From NCBI GenBank assembly GCA_903936645.1, contig CAIZWI010000106.1, positions 1-38,440 of the forward strand: a stretch of DNA of 38,440 nt, written 5' to 3'. The position numbers and the translations under genes are program-made. This document shows positions 32,377 to 38,440 of this stretch, piece after piece; the first letter of the stretch is position 1; each line of letters starts with the position of its first letter. Source of the stretch: an uncultured Verrucomicrobia subdivision 3 bacterium. Lineage in GTDB: Bacteria > Verrucomicrobiota > Verrucomicrobiia > Limisphaerales > UBA11358. Under the pieces are notes generated by a model. That model was not told the DNA's origin, made no database searches, and saw only the letters and a program-made list of their open reading frames with translations.

Positions 32377-35300
32377 TTACTGCCCCTGAAGGATGTAGAA
32401 CTGCTGCTTCAGGCCGGAGTTCAACGCCCCGGTGACGGTATAGGTATAATTACCGCTAGCGTCGTAGTTACCCTGTGCAACCGTGGTCCACTGCGCCAGC
32501 GGCAGCGTGAGGTTCGTGGTGCTCAGCACGGTCACCGGATCACCCGCAATGCCACCGGAGGCATTGAGCACCAGATTATTGCCGGCAACCACGGGCGGAC
32601 CCAGGACCACTGGCGGGGTGAACGGAACAATGCTGGTCACGTTCAAGGCCAGCGTGAGGTAGCCCGGAATGATGTTGAAATCATTGGTCAGGTTCCCGGT
32701 GACGCCCGGCGGCAGGGTGAGGCTGAAGCCCCCGCCGCTGTTCGTGATGATCCCGCCGCCCAGCTCGATGAGGGGATATTCATTACCCGCTGTAAGGTTG
32801 ACTGCGTCCGCCACCTTGAGATTGCAATGGCCGTTCAAATCCATGTAATCCGCATGAAACGCCGCCAAGGTAGTGCTGGACAGGTTGGAAAAGAGCAGGC
32901 TGGCACCGGTCGCTTGACCCAGCGTGAGAGTGCCAATCTGCGGCGTGTCCGAGCCATCGAAGTACGCACCGAAGGCACGGCCATCGTTGACCGCAAAGTT
33001 TTCAGCGGAATTATTGAGCGCGCCGGAGATGAGCAGCGTGCCATTGCTCACGGTCGTCAGGCCACTGTAAGTGTTGGCGCCACTCAGAATCAGCGTGCCG
33101 GAACCAAGCTTGACCAGGCCGGCATCGCCGCCGCCTTTGAGCGGGGCCGCCACGGTGATGGTGTAATTGGAACTGCTAATGAAGGCCGGCACCGTCGCAT
33201 TGGTCACATTAACGGTTAGATACGCCAGGACGGGAAGGAATGCACCGCCCGCGGGGTCATTGGTACCCGCCGCCAAAATACCGCCGTTGAAGTCGAAGTC
33301 GGCGGTTTGATTGCCGCCCCCGGTGGATTGCTGGATTTTATCCACAATCAGCGTGCCCCCGTTCAAATACACGGAGCAATTGCCGACGGTGCTGCCACCG
33401 GAGCTGTAAAACATGTCCAGCGCCCCATTGGCAGTCACCACAGTTTGGTCACCCATCCCGCCGCCCACTTGCAAATACTGGCCAATGCCGGGCCGGGCGT
33501 TGCCCGTGCCGAAGCTGATGGCGCGTCCGCTGGCATCCGCACCCGCCGTCACCGTGGCGTTGTTGGTAATGGTCAGGGTGCAAAGGTTGTTATAAACCCC
33601 GGAGGTGCCGGTGTAGCCGGTGGCGGAAAGGATATAGATGCCGTTGGTGGAGGTCAGGGAGCCACCGTTGACAACCACGATGGCCGAGTATCCAAACTGG
33701 ACGACGCCGGAAATATCCAGCCGCCCGCTGGCGATATTGGGATGGTTAAAAATCAAATTGCCGCTGCCCACCACCGTGCCCCCGGTGTAAGTGGCGTCGG
33801 AAAGGATTTCCGTGCCGGAGCCCACCTTGAACAACGAACCAACACCGGATAAATTACCGGAAAAGCTCCCGCCCGAGTTGTCGTTGCCGATGGTGAGGGT
33901 CACCGCCGCCCCCGAGGCATTGACGAGCGCAAGGTTCTGCGCACCATTGAAACCGTCCACCGTGGCCGCCGTCAGGGAGCCGAAGCTCAAGACGCCGCCC
34001 TGGTTGTTGTAGAAGAGGGTGCTGTTCTGCAAGGCCAGGGGCGTTCCCAATTGCTCGGTGCCACCAGCGATGATATTCGTGCCGTTGAACGTGTCATTGC
34101 CGCCCAAGACCACCGTGCCCGTGCTCCCGGGCTGGCTGTTGACCGTGAGGTTGTTGGTGCCGACGTTGCCCGCCGTGCCGATAACCCCGCCAATGGTTAG
34201 CGTCTGGCCACTCGCCGCGTCAATCAAGGCGGTGGTCACTGCAGTGTTGGCGACCGAGGCGGAGCCAATGCCGAGGCCACGATTGGGATTCAAGGTCAGG
34301 GTCGCCGCGCCCAGCAAATCACCCCCGTTGAGGAGAATGTTATTAGGGGTGGGGAGCGCCGGCACCACGCCGAGGCTGCCCGGGTTTCCGGCCGCCGCGC
34401 CATCCGCCACAATACCCACCACCCCGGCGTTGAGGATGGTACCGCCTGCATAGGTATTATTGGCATTCCCAAGAATCACCGTGCCCGCACCGGCTCCCGT
34501 CAGACTCCCGTTGCCACTGATGACGCCATTGAGCGTCAGGGTGTTGGCCGGGCCACCCACGACCGCGAGGGTGTTCGCATTGGCCACCGCAATATTGTTG
34601 GCCAGGCTCAAGCCCGGGGCCGCCGCTTGCACCGTGGAACTGCCGGCGATACTCACATCACCCGCGCCCAGCGCATGGTTGTTCCCCACTTGCAGCGTGG
34701 CTCCCGCCAGCGTGGTGCCCACCGCACCTGCCGCCGGACCGTAACTATTCGCACCAGTGACAACCAGCGTGCCACCGCCATTTAGCGCCAGCGTCTTCGG
34801 GCTGGAGACATTGGCAATGGAACCGCCCAAGGTGAGCGTGTCGCCCGTACCCACCGTGGCCGAGACATTGTCATTCAAGGCGACCGCCGTGTTAAGGGCA
34901 TTGCTGGTACCGGCGCTCACCCCGATGACCGCACCGTGACCGGACCCGTCCAGGGTCAGCGGGTTCGCCCCGGTGATGGTGTAGGAACTGGCGTTGTTAA
35001 AGGCGAGACCGCCAACCGTTTCCGGCTGGTTCAGATTAACGGGCAGACCCAGTCCCCCCGTGCCGAAGGTGGCGACGTCGCCGGCACGATGAGGCACGAA
35101 GGCACCGCTCCAGTTATTGACGGTGGCCCAGTTTTGGTCGCTCGCACCATCGGTCCAAGTTTCGGTCACCCCGGACTGGGTGACCGTCAGGATAACGGAA
35201 TTGCCACTGAGGGAGACGACCCCGGCATAACCGGTGGCCACCACGCCCGCACCGCCGGGGGTGGCATTCACCGTGGAACCACCAGTAATGCCGCCCGTGG

Positions 35301-38300
35301 CGGTCAGCAACGTGTAAACCCCGGTGGTCAATCCGGAACTAATGACATTCACCGTGGTCCCGTTCAGCGTGACCGTCCCGGACACCGTCAACAGCCCCCC
35401 ACTGTTCAGCACCGCAAATGCGCCGGTATTCCAAGTGACATTGCCACCGATGGTGCCCGTGCCGCCCAGCACCGCACCCGAGGCCACGATGGTCCCCCCG
35501 GTGTAAGAATCCCCGCCATTCAAGTACAGGCCCCCCACCCCAGGCGCGCCGGAGTTGGTCACGGTCAAAGCACCGGAACCACCATTGCCGATGGAACCGG
35601 CCAGCGTGATGGTCTTGCCATTAACATCCAGGATGGCCCCACCCGCGTTGACGGTAACTGTCTGGGCCGAAATATCCGGGCTGGTGCCGGTCCATTGCAA
35701 CGTGCCACCATTGAACGTCACGCCGCCGGTGCCCAGCGACCCGGTGCCGATGCTCAAGACCCCGGTGTCCAGCACGGTGCCGCCGGTGTAGGAGTTGGCC
35801 CCCGTCAGGTTGACGGTTCCGGTGCCATAAACGGGCGTGAGGTTGGCGGTGCCCGGGCCGCTGCCCGGGAGCAGTCCCGCGGCGTTGCCGTTCGCGGTTG
35901 AAGCCGGAATGCCGATCACCAGCGGCCCCGTGCCGCCACTGATGAGACCGTCCACAGTCAGCGTATGACCCGCCGTGGCGGCGAGGCCGCCGCCTTGATT
36001 AAGCAACTGGATCGGCCGCGGGTTGAGCCCGCCGTTGTCCAGCGCCATGGTCAGATTGCCCACAATCGTGCCGCCGCTCAGCACGACCGCCGCCGCCGTG
36101 CTGGCCACACCCAAACAACTGTCATTCGTCACGACAGTGAAGCCACCGTTTAAGTAATTCAATCCCGTGTAGAGACTGGGTCCGCGCACGACCGTTCCCG
36201 GCCCCGCTTGGATGTATGACAGGGGCGCCCCCCCATTGTTGCGCCCATTGCACAGCGCGCCATTATCAATATAGTATGCCAGCGGGTTATTTTGCCAGAG
36301 ATACAATTGCTGGGCATTGCCAGTGGAATAATCCGCATAATACATGCCCCCGCCCACCGCGCCGTTGCCACTCCAGATGGTGACATTGTCCGCTCCCATG
36401 TTGGGGGTGACCAGGATGGCGTTCACGACGATCCATTTTCCGTTGATACTAACGGAGTCAATGCCCGGGGTGTTGAACCGCAGGGTCGTGGTGCCCACAT
36501 TGCCACCGGCGACATAATCAGCCTGCAGGTCCATGTTTTGCCCCTGGCCGGTGCCCCCCATGGTGGTCACATAACCAGCCGTCGCGGTCAAGTTCGTCAC
36601 ATCACCGCCAGTGGAACTGGCCCAATCATAGGCGCCAAACGTGGCAAAACCCGCGGTATCGTTGGCCCCCACGCCGGTGCCCAGCACATTGCCAGCCGCC
36701 GCGCCCGCCACGGTGCCGAAGATGGCTCCGCCGTTGGTGGGAAAGACCACCGTGGCGCCTTTGACGGCCGTGATGGCGCCGTTAAAGGTCAGGCTGGGAT
36801 TGTTATTCCCAAACGTGACCAGCCCATTGCCGGAGGTAAAATTCGCACCCGCAAAGGTCTGGCTGCTGGGGGTCACCGCACTCCCCAAAATTTTCAAGGT
36901 GGCATTGCCCAGGGTCAGGCTGGAAGATCCCGGTATAATACCGGTGGACGGCGCCGCCGACTGGGTAAAATCCAGGGTCACCGTACCGTTGCTCACCTTG
37001 GTCGGGCCGGTGAGGGTATTGGCGGTGCCCAGCGTCACGGAGCCGGAACCCAATGCCGTGATGCCGGCCGTGCCCGTTATCCCACCCGTGCCCGTCAAAA
37101 TGTAATTGTTCGCGTTGTTGGTAAAGGTGACCGAACTGGGAGTCACCGTGGAATTCAAAGTTACGTTGATCGGGCTCGCCCCGGTGGTGTCAGGAAAGGT
37201 GACCGCGTCCCCGTCCTTGTAAAGCAGTCCGCCCTGCCAGTTGGCGGCCGTGGTGTTCCAGATACCCGAACCAGTGCCCCAAGAAACGGGTCCGGTGCCG
37301 CTAGAAACCACGAGGTTGATCGTGCTGCCGCTTTGCACCACGGTGGCGGTAATGCCGGTCAAATTAATGATGACATTCCCATTCGCCGTGGTCGGCGCGG
37401 TGCCAGCGGCGGTGCCAGTCCAGGTAATCAGGGGATAAGTTCCGGTGGGAATCAACTGGCTGCCGTTGAGGGTCAGGGTCAGGGTGGTGGCGAAATTGAT
37501 ATTACCATTGATCTTGAGCGGGGCGTTGGTGGGGCTGAGAGTGGTGGAGAAATTCATCACCAGGGCAGGCGCACTGTCCTGAAAGACCAGGCCAGGGCAG
37601 GACCATTGGCCATTGACGGAGACAATACCCTCCGTGAAGGTGGTGCCACCCGCCAGGGTGATGGCACTGCTCAGGCTGGAGCCGCTCGAAATCACATTGA
37701 GATTCGCACCGCTGGCCACCGTGGTGGCCCCCGTGTACGTATTGGCCCCCGAAAGCGTGAGCGTTCCGGCATTGACATTGATAACCCCGGTTCCTTTGAT
37801 GACCCCGGAGAAAGTCTGCAGGCCGCCGCCGTTGTAATTCAAGGTGCCGTTGTTCGTGATCAATCCCGCGTAAGCTCCAGTGGCGCCGCCCAGCAACGAT
37901 CCGCTATTAATCGTCAGCGTTCCGGCGCTGATGGTGGTGGGACCCGAGTAAGTATTCACGGCATCCAGTTGCATGGTGCCATTGCCGGTCTTGACAATCC
38001 CCGTGTCCGCCTGGCTGCTGCCACGAATCAAGCTGCCTTGCACGTCCAGATCCGGGGTGCCGCCCGTGACGGCCACGTTGAAGACCGTGCCGCTGGCCTG
38101 GTCAGGAATGACATCATTGGCACTGATGACCGAAGTCGCAGTGCCGCCCACCACCACGCCATCGTCCAGATCCCAGGTGCCGAAGGCCCCCTGATTGGCC
38201 GTGCCGCCATCGGCAAGGGTGCCACCGTTGAGCGTCAACACGCCGCGAATATGGGAGGAATCGGTGGTGCCTTGGGAAGTAAGGATACCACCGGCATTGA

Positions 38301-38440
38301 TGGTGACCGGCAGGCTGCCGAGCGTCGCGGTGGAGCCGGCCAGGGCATTGGCAGAGTAGGTCGTCACCGTGGCGCCATTGTTGATGATCAGGCCGCTGCT
38401 GGTGTAAATGCCACCGTTGCCCGTGTTGGGGAACGGCCCC
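32377..38440 (-). CDS. Giant PATR-repeat surface protein (5' end outside window)
   Basis: At least 2020 residues are visible. The frame stays open to the window edge (upstream of the GTG at 38367 it reads TGNGGIYTSSGLIINNGA), so the start and signal peptide lie outside. The protein is almost wholly beta-strand repeats, for example GTLTLSGANTYTGATTVASG, GTLILSGANTYSGLTTVSNG and NSYTGGTVLDTGVL. New modules begin with W...NW...GD...TF near residues 362 (WGTGSGIWNTTAANW) and about 1068 (WTDGASDQNWATVNNW), counted from that GTG. The last 60 residues (VTVLSTTNLTLPLAQWTTVAQ...QQFYILQGQ) are a C-terminal tail typical of large Verrucomicrobia proteins. No barrel or catalytic motif is seen. Whether its promoter carries the paired operator cannot be seen. 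Confidence 0.87.
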   Translation of the reverse strand, partial: GPFPNTGNGGIYTSSGLIINNGATVTTYSANALAGSTATLGSLPVTINAGGILTSQGTTDSSHIRGVLTLNGGTLADGGTANQGAFGTWDLDDGVVVGGTATSVISANDVIPDQASGTVFNVAVTGGTPDLDVQGSLIRGSSQADTGIVKTGNGTMQLDAVNTYSGPTTISAGTLTINSGSLLGGATGAYAGLITNNGTLNYNGGGLQTFSGVIKGTGVINVNAGTLTLSGANTYTGATTVASGANLNVISSGSSLSSAITLAGGTTFTEGIVSVNGQWSCPGLVFQDSAPALVMNFSTTLSPTNAPLKINGNINFATTLTLTLNGSQLIPTGTYPLITWTGTAAGTAPTTANGNVIINLTGITATVVQSGSTINLVVSSGTGPVSWGTGSGIWNTTAANWQGGLLYKDGDAVTFPDTTGASPINVTLNSTVTPSSVTFTNNANNYILTGTGGITGTAGITALGSGSVTLGTANTLTGPTKVSNGTVTLDFTQSAAPSTGIIPGSSSLTLGNATLKILGSAVTPSSQTFAGANFTSGNGLVTFGNNNPSLTFNGAITAVKGATVVFPTNGGAIFGTVAGAAAGNVLGTGVGANDTAGFATFGAYDWASSTGGDVTNLTATAGYVTTMGGTGQGQNMDLQADYVAGGNVGTTTLRFNTPGIDSVSINGKWIVVNAILVTPNMGADNVTIWSGNGAVGGGMYYADYSTGNAQQLYLWQNNPLAYYIDNGALCNGRNNGGAPLSYIQAGPGTVVRGPSLYTGLNYLNGGFTVVTNDSCLGVASTAAAVVLSGGTIVGNLTMALDNGGLNPRPIQLLNQGGGLAATAGHTLTVDGLISGGTGPLVIGIPASTANGNAAGLLPGSGPGTANLTPVYGTGTVNLTGANSYTGGTVLDTGVLSIGTGSLGTGGVTFNGGTLQWTGTSPDISAQTVTVNAGGAILDVNGKTITLAGSIGNGGSGALTVTNSGAPGVGGLYLNGGDSYTGGTIVASGAVLGGTGTIGGNVTWNTGAFAVLNSGGLLTVSGTVTLNGTTVNVISSGLTTGVYTLLTATGGITGGSTVNATPGGAGVVATGYAGVVSLSGNSVILTVTQSGVTETWTDGASDQNWATVNNWSGAFVPHRAGDVATFGTGGLGLPVNLNQPETVGGLAFNNASSYTITGANPLTLDGSGHGAVIGVSAGTSNALNTAVALNDNVSATVGTGDTLTLGGSIANVSSPKTLALNGGGTLVVTGANSYGPAAGAVGTTLAGATLQVGNNHALGAGDVSIAGSSTVQAAAPGLSLANNIAVANANTLAVVGGPANTLTLNGVISGNGSLTGAGAGTVILGNANNTYAGGTILNAGVVGIVADGAAAGNPGSLGVVPALPTPNNILLNGGDLLGAATLTLNPNRGLGIGSASVANTAVTTALIDAASGQTLTIGGVIGTAGNVGTNNLTVNSQPGSTGTVVLGGNDTFNGTNIIAGGTEQLGTPLALQNSTLFYNNQGGVLSFGSLTAATVDGFNGAQNLALVNASGAAVTLTIGNDNSGGSFSGNLSGVGSLFKVGSGTEILSDATYTGGTVVGSGNLIFNHPNIASGRLDISGVVQFGYSAIVVVNGGSLTSTNGIYILSATGYTGTSGVYNNLCTLTITNNATVTAGADASGRAISFGTGNARPGIGQYLQVGGGMGDQTVVTANGALDMFYSSGGSTVGNCSVYLNGGTLIVDKIQQSTGGGNQTADFDFNGGILAAGTNDPAGGAFLPVLAYLTVNVTNATVPAFISSSNYTITVAAPLKGGGDAGLVKLGSGTLILSGANTYSGLTTVSNGTLLISGALNNSAENFAVNDGRAFGAYFDGSDTPQIGTLTLGQATGASLLFSNLSSTTLAAFHADYMDLNGHCNLKVADAVNLTAGNEYPLIELGGGIITNSGGGFSLTLPPGVTGNLTNDFNIIPGYLTLALNVTSIVPFTPPVVLGPPVVAGNNLVLNASGGIAGDPVTVLSTTNLTLPLAQWTTVAQGNYDASGNYTYTVTGALNSGLKQQFYILQGQ

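Noticed and set aside
32377..38440. Repeated short motifs resembling a repeat array or CRISPR
   Set aside because: The repeats are degenerate, in frame and encode beta-strand repeats; there are no identical direct repeats with uniform spacers.

Overview
The window looks like the chromosome of a free-living Verrucomicrobiota bacterium, possibly of the Pedosphaera/Limisphaerales type. This is inferred from gene content, not from a marker gene. The signs are giant secreted proteins built of autotransporter-associated beta-strand (PATR) repeats with no barrel, '[19 protein letters not shown]' pseudopilin-like proteins with a C-terminal H...DGH motif, a XylR-like AraC regulator with a sugar-binding domain, and secreted glycosidases without SusC/SusD. 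No tRNA, rRNA, CRISPR array or intact insertion sequence was seen.

Layout. 1-785: the tail of a plus-strand gene, then non-coding DNA with a 194-bp tandem repeat. 786-5047: a minus-strand pair, pseudopilin then a PATR protein fused to a GH79-like glycosidase. 5511-12697: a second pseudopilin/PATR set on the same strand, the PATR gene ending in a clear terminator. 12807-15233 (plus): the AraC/XylR-like regulator and a secreted GH5-like enzyme. 15377-26577 (minus): a tight seven-gene operon, in transcription order sodium/solute symporter, GH130 phosphorylase, clan GH-A glycosidase, two GH29 alpha-L-fucosidases, a divergent GH92 alpha-mannosidase-like enzyme and an acetyl-xylan-esterase-type deacetylase. 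26901-32250 (plus): housekeeping genes xseA, argB, argD, an AlkA-type glycosylase and argF. 32377-38440 (minus): a third giant PATR protein whose 5' end lies outside the window.

The main discovery is a shared promoter architecture. Four intergenic sites carry two TTTGCGCAA cores exactly 20 bp apart, with a partly conserved spacer. On the minus strand each pair is followed, after exactly 7 bp, by a TTG-type -35 element and a plausible -10. These sites precede the pseudopilin-GH79 pair, the second PATR gene, the second pseudopilin and the symporter-led glycosidase operon. The XylR-like regulator gene abuts one of them. I infer a local glycan-responsive regulon that links glycan breakdown and uptake to pseudopilin-like and giant PATR surface proteins.

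Proposed working model (inference): secreted esterase, fucosidases, mannosidase and GH-A enzymes trim an acetylated, fucosylated, mannose-containing glycan (N-glycan-like or mannan-like). Small products enter through the sodium symporter, and the signal-peptide-less GH130 enzyme phosphorolyses a beta-mannoside in the cytoplasm. The PATR/pseudopilin pairs could form a surface display or secretion apparatus for the same regulon.
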